DNA from: Shewanella sediminis HAW-EB3
GTDB lineage: Bacteria; Pseudomonadota; Gammaproteobacteria; Enterobacterales; Shewanellaceae
Direction: 5' to 3'
Assembly (NCBI RefSeq): GCF_000018025.1
Contig: NC_009831.1
Location: 1,550,001 to 1,614,000, forward strand
DNA length: 64,000 bases
Made by a program: the position numbers and the translations under genes. Shown here piece by piece: positions 34,409 to 44,600 of the stretch; the stretch's first letter is position 1, and every line of letters starts with the position of its first letter. The notes below the pieces were generated by a model that was not told the DNA's origin, did not search any database, and saw nothing but the letters and a program-made list of their open reading frames with translations.

Positions 34409-35647
34409 TTAAGCGCATTTTTTACTGCGTTTATGATCATACATGCCGATATCTGCTGTTCTAAAGGCCTGCTGCCAGTTGTTTCGATATTCTGCGATTC
34501 CGAAACTGAAGTGAACCTTTGTCGTTTCGCTATTCAGCTCCCGCTGAATTTCGGCTAAGTCAGCCATAATCTTATCTAACGGCCCGTGGCATAGGGCAAT
34601 AAACTCATCGCCACCATAACGTGCGACGAGTTGATGTTCGTGCCAATAGCGTTTCAGTACCAATGCCAGTGAACGTAAGGCATTATCGCCGGCTTGATGG
34701 CCGCCACAGTCGTTGATCTGTTTTAAGTTATCTAGATCTATCAATACCAGGAAGCTACCAAAGTGAGGCTTAATGCTCCAATTCTCGAGTCGCGCTTCGA
34801 AGCGTTGACGGTTGTAGAGGGAGGTGAGGCTATCGTAGTTAGCTAACATCTGGATTTGACGTGTTTTTTGATACAAGGCGATAGCGTTTTCGGCTTCGTG
34901 GGTCAAGATGCTGACAAGGTTGCGGTCATAGTGTCCGAAAGCCTTAGTTACGCTACTGTCTAAGTTGATCATCGCATACAGTTTGCCGTCGATCTGGATT
35001 GGGCTTGAAAGAGTAGAGCGGATAGGGTTGTCGGGGGCGGTCAGTAGGATCTCCTGTTCCGCATCGGTTAATGTACTATGGGAGTTAATATTCTCCATGT
35101 TATCAATCACCACGACTCTATCGCAGCGTCCCTCGGTCAAGCGGAACTCGAAAGACTGCTCCAGGTGAAATTTAACATGTCGTAATTTTTCGATATTGAT
35201 GCCAACGGCCGATTCGAAGTGGAGTTGCTGGCTATCGGGGTCGACTCGAATGATACTTCCCATCTCAGCCCCTTCAATACTGCTAACGGCTTTTTTCAGG
35301 AGTGCATCCAAAAATGCCTGTTCATTTTTGTAATGACTGGCCAGGTTGACGAGTTCGAAGGTGGTGTCGTTGATATGGACTATCTGTTGCAGATGTTGCC
35401 ATAGACGATTTAGCCGTCCCTGATGCAGGTAGTAGCTTAAGCTGTAGCCCAGAGTGTAGATGCTTGAGACCAAAAGCAGCTTCAATAGTAACGCACTATC
35501 AAAACTCGAATTGAAAAATGTCAGCCAGATGACAATGAGGAGCAGTAGTGGGCCGCCCAGCAGGCCAAAGTGAAATTTCAGATCTAAGCTATCAATCTGT
35601 TGTTTCTTCAGACCGTCAGTCTCTGTCACTTTGGTTATTCTATCCAT
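34409..35647 (-). CDS. GAF-GGDEF diguanylate cyclase
   Basis: 412 residues from the ATG at 35647 (AGG upstream; an in-frame TTG 15 bases earlier is less likely). Two membrane helices near residues 25-65 (FGLLGGPLLLLIVIWLTFF; SALLLKLLLVSSIYTLGYSL), a GAF-like domain (~100-245; EGAEMGSIIRVDPDSQQLHF) and a GGDEF domain with LTSLYNRQRFEARL, LVLIDLDNLKQINDCGGHQAGD and ARYGGDEFI. The active-site GGDEF is intact. No RxxD inhibitory site is present five residues before it. Predicted membrane c-di-GMP synthase responding to a small ligand via GAF. Confidence 0.92.
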   Translation of the reverse strand: MDRITKVTETDGLKKQQIDSLDLKFHFGLLGGPLLLLIVIWLTFFNSSFDSALLLKLLLVSSIYTLGYSLSYYLHQGRLNRLWQHLQQIVHINDTTFELVNLASHYKNEQAFLDALLKKAVSSIEGAEMGSIIRVDPDSQQLHFESAVGINIEKLRHVKFHLEQSFEFRLTEGRCDRVVVIDNMENINSHSTLTDAEQEILLTAPDNPIRSTLSSPIQIDGKLYAMINLDSSVTKAFGHYDRNLVSILTHEAENAIALYQKTRQIQMLANYDSLTSLYNRQRFEARLENWSIKPHFGSFLVLIDLDNLKQINDCGGHQAGDNALRSLALVLKRYWHEHQLVARYGGDEFIALCHGPLDKIMADLAEIQRELNSETTKVHFSFGIAEYRNNWQQAFRTADIGMYDHKRSKKCA

Positions 35648-36137
35648 AGTAAACCTGTTCAAATTGCCTCTACATAGGCGTTTAGAAAACTCATTGCCTG
35701 ATTGTAAATGACAGCCAGTAATTTTTTTACCTTTTATGGTGATAATAAATCAAAAAACGGGTTTTAAAAGTGGGTTTCGTCTCATTGGTGATGCCAGACT
35801 ATAAATACTCTTGATTTAAATGGTTATAGATCTGTATCAATAAGTTATTTGCAGTGTAATTACAGCTAGGTGATAATCACGGCCTGGCTTGGGGGAGCCG
35901 TTTACTCAAGGCGTTATTTATATTGTGAAGTCATCCGGATATGCCGTTTCAAGATGGTACAGAGGTAGTGATATTTCTGGCTTTTTTGTCGGGATAGACA
36001 CTCAATTTGATGTCAAAGACTGAGATATACCAGGCTTAAAGACTTGGAACTCATTTTCTTTGAAACTCGCATTAGCAGGTGGCTTACCTATATAATATGC
36101 CCAAAAATAAAAGTAATACCCTACATAAGGAATAAAA
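35648..36137. other. Gene-free region before purE
   Basis: 490 bp holding the divergent promoters of the GGDEF gene and purE. No canonical PurR box, riboswitch or terminator was recognised. Confidence 0.45.
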
Positions 36138-36647
36138 ATGAGCAAACCATTTGTTGCAGTGTTAATGGGATCTGATTCTGATCTACCCACCATGCAAGCT
36201 ACCCTAGATGTGCTAAAAACATTTGATATTCAATTTGAAGCTAAGGTCACATCGGCTCACCGTACGCCTGCGGCGACCCATGCATACGTTACAGATGCTG
36301 AAGCGCGTGGCTGTAAGGTCTTTATCTGTGCAGCTGGCCTCGCGGCCCATTTAGCGGGCGCCGTTGCCGGTATCACTACTCGTCCTGTTATCGGCGTGCC
36401 TGTCGATTGTGGTCCATTGCAGGGCCATGATGCACTCTTATCGACAGTCATGATGCCTGGCGGCGTACCTGTTGCTACCGTGGCTATCGGTAGCGCCGGT
36501 GCTAAAAACGCGGGTTATTTAGCCGCGCAGATGCTTTCCGTTGGTGATGATGCATTAGCGCTTAAGGTTAAAGAGGAGCGTGCTATTTCGGCCGAAGCCG
36601 TGCAGGCGAAAGATGCCAAGCTTCAAGAGAAGCTCGCTAACGTTTGA
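36138..36647 (+). CDS. purE: N5-carboxyaminoimidazole ribonucleotide mutase
   Basis: 169 residues. VLMGSDSDLPTMQATLDVL, VTSAHRTPAATHAYV, AGLAAHLAGAVAGITTRPVIGVPVD and VATVAIGSAGAKNAGYLAAQML are the class I PurE signatures, including the SAHRTP active-site loop. Purine biosynthesis step after PurK. ATG with AAGGAAT upstream. No purK follows; a terminator and a convergent gene come immediately after. Confidence 0.97.
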   Translation: MSKPFVAVLMGSDSDLPTMQATLDVLKTFDIQFEAKVTSAHRTPAATHAYVTDAEARGCKVFICAAGLAAHLAGAVAGITTRPVIGVPVDCGPLQGHDALLSTVMMPGGVPVATVAIGSAGAKNAGYLAAQMLSVGDDALALKVKEERAISAEAVQAKDAKLQEKLANV

Positions 36648-36667
36648 GTTAAATGAAATGATTAAGT

Positions 36668-36702
36668 AACGCCATCGAGTCTTAGGTTCGATGGCGTTTT
36701 TT
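36668..36702. terminator. Terminator between purE and the convergent sulP gene
   Basis: AACGCCATCGA and TCGATGGCGTT, 11-bp stem with a 9-base loop, followed by a T run on the plus strand. Confidence 0.9.
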
Positions 36703-36713
36703 ATTGTCGACTT

Positions 36714-38438
36714 TTAATTATTTGAATGCCGCTCTAAGGCTTCCCTTAAGGTAGGATAAAAATATAACAGGCCGTCGATAGGTTGTATCTTAGCTCTTGC
36801 CAGTGTTCTGATGGGTTGAAACTGTAGATCTGCAATAACCAGCTGTGTATTTGTCTGTTTTAATTTTCCTAGCAGCTTATTTAATGCCGCCAATCCCCCT
36901 GCATCGAGAATCGATACGCCGTCCATATAGAGGATGACGGTCCGTTTTCCTTTGGCCAGCAGGGTTATTTCTGAAAAGATAGCGTCGGCTGCAGCAAAAA
37001 ATAGCGGCCCGTTAATTTTTAAGGCAAGCCAATTTTCCCCAATAGGCTTATCGATATATCTTTTATTGTGGCTGATATCGTAAAGCCTTGTCATCTCAGC
37101 TATCTCTTTCATAAATAGCAGTGCTGCCAGCACAATCCCTACGGTGATGGCGATAACCATGTCAAAGATCACTGTGAGGGAGAAGCAGGTGAGAAAGACA
37201 ATGATGTCACTGCGAGGTGCTGACTTGAGTAAGTGCAGGGCCTTGGGGGCTTCGCTCATGTTCCAGGCAACGACTAAGAGCAGCGAAGCCATCGCCGGCA
37301 TGGGCAGATAAGCCAGAATGTTGGCCAGTGAGATCAAGCCAATCAAGAGTACCAGGGAGTGAATGATGCCAGATACCGGACTATAGGCCCCGGCTTTTAC
37401 ATTGGCGGCACTTCTGGCTATGGCGGCCGTTGCGGGGATCCCACCAAAGAAGGGCGCGATTATGTTGCCGATCCCCTGGCCAAGAAGCTCGCTGTTTGCA
37501 CTATGGCGTTTACCCGTCATGCCATCTAAAACTACCGCACATAAAAGTGATTCAATTGCGCCGAGCATAGCGATGGCGAACGCGCTGGGGAGGAGCGCCT
37601 GAACCATGCTCCAGCTGAGTCCCAGCGGGGAACCATCTGCACCATTTTGTAACCAGGGAAATTCGAAGGTGGGTAGAAAGGGAGGGATCCCCATGCCTGT
37701 CCCACCATCCGCTAATGCGTAATGAAAACGTGTCCCTATGGTTTCAATCTCCGCCCCATAACCGTTTAACACTAAGGCCAGTAAACTACCAACCATGATT
37801 GCGGGAAGATGCGACGGGATCTGAGTCTTAAGCTTTGGCCAAATCAGCATGACCAATAATGTGACCATTGCGACGACAGTGCTGGGCCCATCGGCCGAAG
37901 GCATAGCCAATATCAGGGTGTGTACCTTGTCGGCAAAATGTTCGGGTAGGTTAGTATTCGAAAGTCCAAAGAAATCTTTAAGTTGCAAAGTCGCTATGAC
38001 CACCCCAATACCGCCGGTGAAGCCGAGTGTGACGGGCTCAGGGATATATTGAATGAGACGGCCAAGCTTTAATAGTGACATCATCACTAAGATCACCCCT
38101 GACATGACAGTGGCCATAAGCAGTCCTGCTAAGCCAAATTCCTGGGCGATGGGATAAAGCAGGACGACAAATGCCGCGGTAGGACCGGAAATGCTATATC
38201 GGGACCCACCAGTCATGGCGATGATAAAGCCTGCGACAATAGCGGTATAAAGACCGTATTGAGGAGGCACACCACTGGCGATAGCGAGCGCCATCGCTAA
38301 GGGGATGGCAATGATCCCGACCGAGATGCCGGCAAGAATATCCTGTTTAAAGTTTTTTAATTGATAGCCATTTTTTATGCAGGATTGATATAGCGCATGG
38401 CCGAGGGTTAATGAAAAAAGATGGGCTCTGTGTGGCAC
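36714..38438 (-). CDS. SulP/SLC26-family anion transporter with STAS domain
   Basis: 574 residues, GTG start. N-terminal ~410 residues are a UraA-fold membrane domain: DILAGISVGIIAIPLAMALAIASGVPPQYGLYTAIVAG, then the SISGPTAAFVVL signature and PEPVTLGFTGGIGVVI. The C-terminal STAS domain (~440-560) has KINGPLFFAAADAIF and VILYMDGVSILDAGGLAALNKL. Substrates in the family include sulfate, bicarbonate and dicarboxylates; the specific anion is not determinable. Monocistronic, convergent to purE. Confidence 0.93.
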   Translation of the reverse strand: MPHRAHLFSLTLGHALYQSCIKNGYQLKNFKQDILAGISVGIIAIPLAMALAIASGVPPQYGLYTAIVAGFIIAMTGGSRYSISGPTAAFVVLLYPIAQEFGLAGLLMATVMSGVILVMMSLLKLGRLIQYIPEPVTLGFTGGIGVVIATLQLKDFFGLSNTNLPEHFADKVHTLILAMPSADGPSTVVAMVTLLVMLIWPKLKTQIPSHLPAIMVGSLLALVLNGYGAEIETIGTRFHYALADGGTGMGIPPFLPTFEFPWLQNGADGSPLGLSWSMVQALLPSAFAIAMLGAIESLLCAVVLDGMTGKRHSANSELLGQGIGNIIAPFFGGIPATAAIARSAANVKAGAYSPVSGIIHSLVLLIGLISLANILAYLPMPAMASLLLVVAWNMSEAPKALHLLKSAPRSDIIVFLTCFSLTVIFDMVIAITVGIVLAALLFMKEIAEMTRLYDISHNKRYIDKPIGENWLALKINGPLFFAAADAIFSEITLLAKGKRTVILYMDGVSILDAGGLAALNKLLGKLKQTNTQLVIADLQFQPIRTLARAKIQPIDGLLYFYPTLREALERHSNN

Positions 38439-38922
38439 GTTTAATCGCCTTGAGTGAAGTTAGGGGATGGGTTGGTAAAGCAGTAAGCACCTATTGCCAT
38501 GGGGGGCAGGTGTTCAGTGAAGCTGGTGTTATGTGACGCAGGTGATAATCATATTCTTTGGTACGTATTGTTGCTAAATATTGTTGGCAAGTATTGTGGG
38601 AATTGAACTTTGTCGATATCAGGTAAAAATAGCACAAAACGTGATTTGAAAATGTGATGCGTAGCACTTACATTTTTATAGTGTGATTAACCCTTTTCTC
38701 ATGCTTTGCCGTTTATAGCTATAAGTGGGCAAAAATCTTGGCGATAATCCTTGGCTTTAAAACCGGGTTAAACCAAGCTGTAAACTTCTTTTTAACTCAT
38801 ACTATTAGATAGACAAACTTGTGCCGGGAAGGCAAACTTTCTAACAAGAATGAATCTATGTTCGTCTTCGCATGTTGCGGGATGGACGGGCGAGTTGAAT
38901 TGAAGATAGCTTGGAGAAATGT
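38439..38922. other. Gene-free divergent region between sulP and the sigma factor gene
   Basis: 484 bp with promoters for both neighbours. An imperfect dyad TGTGATGCGTAGCACTTACA at about 38649-38668 could be a weak CRP-like site. No gene supported. Confidence 0.35.
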
Positions 38923-39537
38923 GTGGCAGAAGCATTAGAGCAGGATAAGTCTACAGAAGCTGAGGCGGATCAACGTTTGATGTTGCAATATGCCGCAGGG
39001 GATACATCGGCGTTTGAGTCTCTGTACCAGAAGCATAAGGGGGGCCTGTATCGATATTTCGTTCGTCAAACAGGCGATCAGCAGCTTGCCGAAGATCTGT
39101 ATCAGGAAACATGGGGCCGCGTGATAAAGGCTGCTGTGGGTTATGAAACCAGTGCCAAATTTACGACCTGGTTATATCGTATCGCACATAATTTGTTGAT
39201 TGATCATGTTCGGGCGGTGAAGCCGGTCGATCTGTTCAGTGACGCATTTAGTGAAGAGCAGGAGTGCGATAATCAGATGTCATCGGATCAATTCTCTCCC
39301 GATAGCGCATTGGAGGAGAATATTAAAGCTAAGCTGCTTAGAGGGTGTATAGACCTGTTGCCCACGGTTCAAAAAGAGACATTTTTACTCAGCATGGAGG
39401 CGGGGTTCACCGCAGCGGCTATTGCAGAGATTGTAGAGGTTACACTTGAGGCGACAAAGAGTCGTATTCGATACGCAAACAGGGCGCTGAAAGAGTGTGT
39501 TATGAATAAATGGCAGGAGGTCGACAATGAAAGATGA
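38923..39537 (+). CDS. ECF-type RNA polymerase sigma factor
   Basis: 204 residues from a GTG start with TGGAG 7 bases upstream (an in-frame TTG 12 bases earlier overlaps that site). Region 2: ESLYQKHKGGLYRYFVRQTG, DQQLAEDLYQETWGRV and FTTWLYRIAHNLLIDHVR. Region 4: LPTVQKETFLLSMEAGFTAAAIAEI...ATKSRIRYANRALKECV. Overlaps the next gene by 11 bp; that gene encodes a single-pass membrane protein with cytoplasmic N-terminus, as an anti-sigma would. Stimulus unknown. Confidence 0.9.
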   Translation: MAEALEQDKSTEAEADQRLMLQYAAGDTSAFESLYQKHKGGLYRYFVRQTGDQQLAEDLYQETWGRVIKAAVGYETSAKFTTWLYRIAHNLLIDHVRAVKPVDLFSDAFSEEQECDNQMSSDQFSPDSALEENIKAKLLRGCIDLLPTVQKETFLLSMEAGFTAAAIAEIVEVTLEATKSRIRYANRALKECVMNKWQEVDNER

Positions 39538-40249
39538 TAAAACAGATAAATCTGCTCAGTTCGACCCTGAACTTCAGCGATGGTATCGAAAGATGAAACA
39601 GGAGCAACCTGGCCCGGAGCTCGATGAGAAAATCATCGCGATGGCAAAGCGTGCGACTGATAATGCCTCGAAAGATAATGTGGTGCGAGTGGAGCATAGT
39701 TTTTGGCGTCAGTATCGCTGGCCATTATCTTCTGCGGCCTCGGTGATGCTGGTTGTGACCCTGCTACTCATCAATCCTGAGGCGCCTCAGGATGTACTGC
39801 GTGATGATGCCATGCCTGTGATGATGCAGATGAGTGAGCCAGTGGAAGTTCAAGGCGGACAGGCTGGTGAGGAGCAGACTCTTAAGGCCATAGCGCCGAG
39901 AAGTATGTCAGTGAAGCCTGATGGTGGAAGTTCTGACGTTAGCGGCACTGCTACCGGGCAAGCCACTTCGCAAGCTTCTGAGTCACTGAACCAGAAGGGC
40001 ACATCTTACCGGCTTAGTGATACCCTTGAGAAACAGCCAACTTTAATTAAGAGCTCGACGCAACGTGAAGCCGTGATTAGTGCCAAGCAGGCATTGAATC
40101 ATTTAGTGCAGCTGGTGGAGAGCAAACAGTGGATTGAGGCCAAAAAGCTTGCTCTGAAGATAGAGAAGCAGTATCCACAGCTTGGGGAGCCTAGTCATCC
40201 CCAGCATCAAATGTGGAATGAGCTGCAGGTATTACTTAAACAGCACTAG
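39527..40249 (+). CDS. Probable membrane-bound anti-sigma partner of the ECF sigma factor
   Basis: 240 residues. A charged cytoplasmic N-terminus (~60 residues, FDPELQRWYRKMKQEQPGPEL) is followed by one membrane helix (WPLSSAASVMLVVTLLLI at ~64-81) and a Ser/Gln-rich periplasmic part with a C-terminal helix pair (ISAKQALNHLVQLVESKQW, IEAKKLALKIEKQYPQLGE). No zinc HxxxCxxC anti-sigma motif is present, so the assignment rests on topology and the 11-bp overlap with the sigma gene. Confidence 0.65.
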   Translation: MKDDKTDKSAQFDPELQRWYRKMKQEQPGPELDEKIIAMAKRATDNASKDNVVRVEHSFWRQYRWPLSSAASVMLVVTLLLINPEAPQDVLRDDAMPVMMQMSEPVEVQGGQAGEEQTLKAIAPRSMSVKPDGGSSDVSGTATGQATSQASESLNQKGTSYRLSDTLEKQPTLIKSSTQREAVISAKQALNHLVQLVESKQWIEAKKLALKIEKQYPQLGEPSHPQHQMWNELQVLLKQH

Positions 40250-40269
40250 CCATTTTTTGACCAGAAAAA

Positions 40270-40298
40270 GGCAGCTATCGACCAGGTAGCTGCCGTTT
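40270..40298. terminator. Bidirectional terminator
   Basis: GGCAGCTA and TAGCTGCC with a 9-base loop, followed by GTTTTAC; between the convergent anti-sigma and AlkD-like genes. Confidence 0.8.
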
Positions 40299-41020
40299 TA
40301 CTTTTTCATGTAATGGTGGCGAAGCTCAGTCGGAAACTTCTCTATCGCATATCTGAGCATGACTCTCGGCATCTGCTTATTATGTTGGTCTAAAAATGCC
40401 TCCAACCTTGCCCTATCTCGTTTCCCTACCTCTCTAAGCATCCAACCCACAGCTTTATGTATAAGATCTTCAGGATCGGAGAGTAGCTTTTCACTGAGCC
40501 TGAGTATGTCATCAAAGTCATCATGCCTGATAAAGGTGAAGCAGCTGATAACCGCAATGCGACGTTGCCAGAGCGTGCCATTCCCGGCGAGTTTGTATAG
40601 CGTCTCCCTCGGGCGATTGAGCAGGTAGGGACCGACAATTTTATGGGCCGAACAGTCTACGATATCCCAATTATTGATAAATGCATGATTTTCCAGGTAG
40701 AGATGGTATATCTCCTCTCTGTCTGTTTCATCGGCCCTATTAAAGTTGTCTACTAAGGCCAATGTGGCGAATAGACGGATTTCGTGAAATTCACTGCGAA
40801 TAAGCTCGGAAATAGTGTCGAGGGAGAGAGGTGGCAGGGCTTTTACACGGGCGCGGATGACGGGTACCCTGATACCGATAAACTTATCCCCGGCGCCATA
40901 CTCCCCTGTGTCGGTTTTGAAAAAACGCTGCGAGTGTGTGGCTATTTGAGGATCGCCCAGCTCCAAAAAGTGAGCGGTTATTTCACCAGCCTCCATAATG
41001 ACCTTGTTCTTTATTACCAT
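40298..41020 (-). CDS. AlkD-like DNA alkylation repair protein (HEAT-repeat)
   Basis: 240 residues of helical HEAT-like repeats. Recognisable blocks: GIRVPVIRARVKAL, FHEIRLFATLALVD, NNWDIVDCSAHKIVGPYLL, WQRRIAVISCFTFIRHDDF, DLIHKAVGWMLREVGKRD. These match the AlkD-type glycosylases, which remove alkylated purines without flipping the base; the WxxRxxxV and W-D...D-x-x-x-H residues of the catalytic groove are present. ATG at 41020, six bases past the stop of the upstream gene; an internal Met9 with AAGG upstream is an alternative start. Confidence 0.88.
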   Translation of the reverse strand: MVIKNKVIMEAGEITAHFLELGDPQIATHSQRFFKTDTGEYGAGDKFIGIRVPVIRARVKALPPLSLDTISELIRSEFHEIRLFATLALVDNFNRADETDREEIYHLYLENHAFINNWDIVDCSAHKIVGPYLLNRPRETLYKLAGNGTLWQRRIAVISCFTFIRHDDFDDILRLSEKLLSDPEDLIHKAVGWMLREVGKRDRARLEAFLDQHNKQMPRVMLRYAIEKFPTELRHHYMKK

Positions 41021-41026
41021 CGTTCT

Positions 41027-41503
41027 TTACCATAGCTCCTTAAACCAATCCCAGGCACCAAGCGAGGTCCCCTCGAGCAGATCTATACCCAGAGCAGATT
41101 TGAGAAGGTATAGAGTCAATAAGCCAAGCAGTACACTGATGCATAAAAATAGCAAGATTAACCCCATAAACATCAGCAGTGAGGCATGCTTCTCCCGACG
41201 TGTATAGGCTCTTCGGTTCTTTCCCAATAGAAATACATAATAAAATCGCCAACGTACGAAGGTGATGGCGAACGTACCTCTTCTGTCGATGAAATGTTTT
41301 CCCCAGGTTCGATCGCCCAGGGCGACTCTGAGCCCTTGAAGTTGTTTCTCTGAGTAGCTGTCTGCAATGTCATCGGGGAGTTTACCGAGTAATTTTTTTA
41401 TGACCGGATCTTGCCTGACCGAAGTGGATTGCTCATCACTAAAGAGCTCAATATCTTCAGATATTGAGCTGGATTTACTCATCTCCTCCTCATCATATGC
41501 CAT
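41027..41503 (-). CDS. Hypothetical membrane protein, upstream of the AlkD-like gene
   Basis: 158 residues. Acidic N-terminal third, a central region with the sequence GLRVALGDRTWGKHFIDRRGTF and FVRWRFYYVFLLGKNRRAYTR, then one strong C-terminal membrane segment (ASLLMFMGLILLFLCISVLLGLLTLYLL). I do not recognise the family; proteins like this occur in Shewanella. An alternative start is Met8 (41482). Probably co-transcribed with the AlkD-like gene (6-bp gap). Confidence 0.7.
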   Translation of the reverse strand: MAYDEEEMSKSSSISEDIELFSDEQSTSVRQDPVIKKLLGKLPDDIADSYSEKQLQGLRVALGDRTWGKHFIDRRGTFAITFVRWRFYYVFLLGKNRRAYTRREKHASLLMFMGLILLFLCISVLLGLLTLYLLKSALGIDLLEGTSLGAWDWFKELW

Positions 41504-41691
41504 CTATGAGTCCGCTTTTGCAGCTACCGTCTACAGAGTATAGCTAGGGAGTTAAACGACAAAGATAACTTGTACACATTTGCTAATAATTATTGTGAAA
41601 TATTTTACTGTTGCTTTAAGAAAAGTTTGCTACCTTGTTGAGCTTAAAACTGTGACTTCAGAAAATATTTAATAAGAATAACGAGCTAATA

Positions 41692-44600
41692 ATGAAACTT
41701 CGTCTCTCTTTTGTCTGCACTTTATTAGCACTCGGCAGCCTAAGTGCCTCCAGTGCCTTCTCATCCGAATCGGAAAGTCTAGGTTATTACCGTGCCCCGG
41801 CCTTGAGTGATAACACGCTTGTCTTTACCGCCGAAGGCGATCTCTGGACTAAGGAGCTGACCCAAAGCCGAGCTCAAAGACTCACCAGCCTACCGGCCGA
41901 AGAGTTGGGCGCCAGTATCTCAAAAGATGGTCAGTGGGTGGCTTATGTGGCCAATTATGAAGGTGCCAGCGAAGTGTATGTGATCCCGATTGCTGGTGGG
42001 AAAGCAAAGCGAGTGAGCTTCGAAAATAGTCGGGTCCGGGTACAAGGTTGGACCGCCGAGGGCGAAGTGCTCTACGCCACCGACAATGCCTTTGGCCCTG
42101 CAAACTACTGGGTCTTAAGAACCGTTAACCCCGAGACGTTAATGACCACCGATCTGCCTCTGGCCGATGCCATCGAAGGGGCTATCGATGATAGTGGTGA
42201 GTATCTCTATTTTACCCGCTTTGGGCTACAAACTACCGGGGATAACGCAAAAGTATATCGAGGTGGAGCTAAGGGCGAGTTATGGCGATTTAAACTGGGC
42301 TCGAAACAGGAAGCCGAATTGTTAACCGCTTCTCACTCTGGCTCTGTTCGTCAGCCCATGCTGTGGGATAACCGTCTGTATTTTGTGAGTGATAGCGATG
42401 GCAATGACAACATCTGGTCAATGATGACAGATGGTCAGAATTTGAAACAGCATACCCAGTTTACTGATTGGCAAGTCAGAGGGGCGCGTTTAGATAAAGG
42501 TCGTATCGTATTTCAGCAAGGCGCGGATATAAAACTGTTCGATATTGCGGCTAATGATACCCGTGTCTTAGATATCGATCTGGTCTCAGACTTCTCTCAG
42601 CGTCGTGAGCATTGGGTGAACAGCCCTATGAAATATGCGACATCGACACAAGTATCCCCCGTAGGTGACAAAGTCGTTATCACCGCCAGAAGCCATGTGG
42701 CCATCGCCGGTGTTGATGGATCGCGCCTTGTCGAGATAGCTCTTCCGGGAAACAGTCGTATTCGAGCCTCGGTAATGAGTCCCGACGGCCAGTGGGTCTA
42801 TGGTATCAGTGATGCATCCGGTGAGCAGGAGATCTGGCAGTTCCCGGCCGATGGAAGTCAAGGGGCCAAGCAGTTAACCAAAGATGGTAAGACGCTAAGA
42901 ATGTCATTGAGTGTTTCACCCGATGGACGTTACATCGCCTCGGATGATTACGATGGCAATCTCTGGTTGTTAGATCTAAAGAAAAATCGCAGTAAGAAGA
43001 TCATCACCCAAGGGGAGGGGTTAGGTCCCTATGCCGATGTGGTCTGGTCTGGCGATAGTCGATTTATTGCCATTACCAAATCTGAGCTGGGTAAACCCAG
43101 ACCTCAAATTGTCTTGTATTCACTGGAAGAAAACCGCAGTGAAACAGTGACGAGCGATAAATATGAATCCTATTCCCCCGCCTTCAGTAGCGATGGGAAA
43201 TGGTTATATTTCTTATCTAATCGTCAGTTTACTGCGACGCCGACCTCACCATGGGGCGATCGTAACATGGGACCCATGTTCGATAAACGCAGTGAAATTT
43301 TCGCCATCGCCCTGGACAAGAGTGCCAGCTTTGCGTTCCGTAAACCTAATGAGCTAATGCCTGCAGAGTCTGACAAGAAGTCAGATAAAGAGGCCGACAA
43401 GCTTAAGATTAATGTTGACTGGAAAGGACTTAATCAACGTCTATGGCAAGTGCCGGTCGGTTCTGGTAATTACTCAAAACTGAGTCTTAAAGAGGACAGC
43501 TTATACCTGCTGGACAGGGCATCAGGACGCAGCAGTAAGCCTGACTTGAAAGTTATAAAGTTTGATCCCTTAAGCCCTAAGGTCGAGACATTTGCCAAAG
43601 ACGTGGGAGATTATGCGCTCTCAGCCGACGGGAAGAAAATATTCATACGCAAGCACAGCAACGGTGGCAAAGAGATGCTGATTGTCGATGCGGTTGATAA
43701 GCTACCAAAAGAGCTGAAAAATGCCAAGGTGCAAACCGGGCAGTGGCAACTCGCTATCGAGCCACAACTGGAGTGGCAACAGATGTTCGAAGATGCCTGG
43801 TTGATGCACAGAGACTCCTTCTTTGACAAGACAATGCGTGGCTTGGACTGGCAAGCAACTAAGGCTAAATACCAGCCATTGGTCGACAGGCTAACCGACA
43901 GGCATGAGCTGAATGACATCTTTAAGCAGATGATGGGCGAGTTGGACTCGTTGCACTCTCAGGTGCGAGGAGGCGATCTCCCTAAAGACAGTAAGATGGC
44001 CAAGGCATCGAGTCTCGGGGCTCGCCTCGAACAGACCAAGTCCGGCGTGAAGATATCCCATATTTACCAGAATGATCCTGAGCTTCCTGCACAGTCATCT
44101 CCACTGGCCAGGGTCGAAGTCGATGCTGAAGTGGGCGATATTATTCTGGAGATCAATGGTAAGTCGGTAACCAATGTGGCCGATGTGACGCGCTACTTAA
44201 GAAACCAGTCTAAAAAGCAGGTACTACTTAAGCTTAAGCGTGGAAAGAAGCAGCATAAGACCATCGTCATGCCTGTTGACACCAGAGTCGATGCCAAGCT
44301 GAGATACTTAGATTGGGTCAATCATAATGGCAATAAGGTCTCACTGGGAAGTGAGGGTAAGATAGGCTATCTGCACCTGTACGCTATGGGCAGTGGTGAT
44401 ATTGCCAGCTTTGCACGTGAGTTTTACGCCAACTTTGAAAAAGAGGGGCTGATTATCGATGTGCGCCGTAACCGAGGCGGCAACATTGATAGTTGGATCA
44501 TCGAGAAACTACTGCGCCGTACCTGGGCATTTTGGCAACCGACTCGTGGTACGCCAAATGCCAATATGCAACAGACCTTCCGTGGACATCTTGTGGTGCT

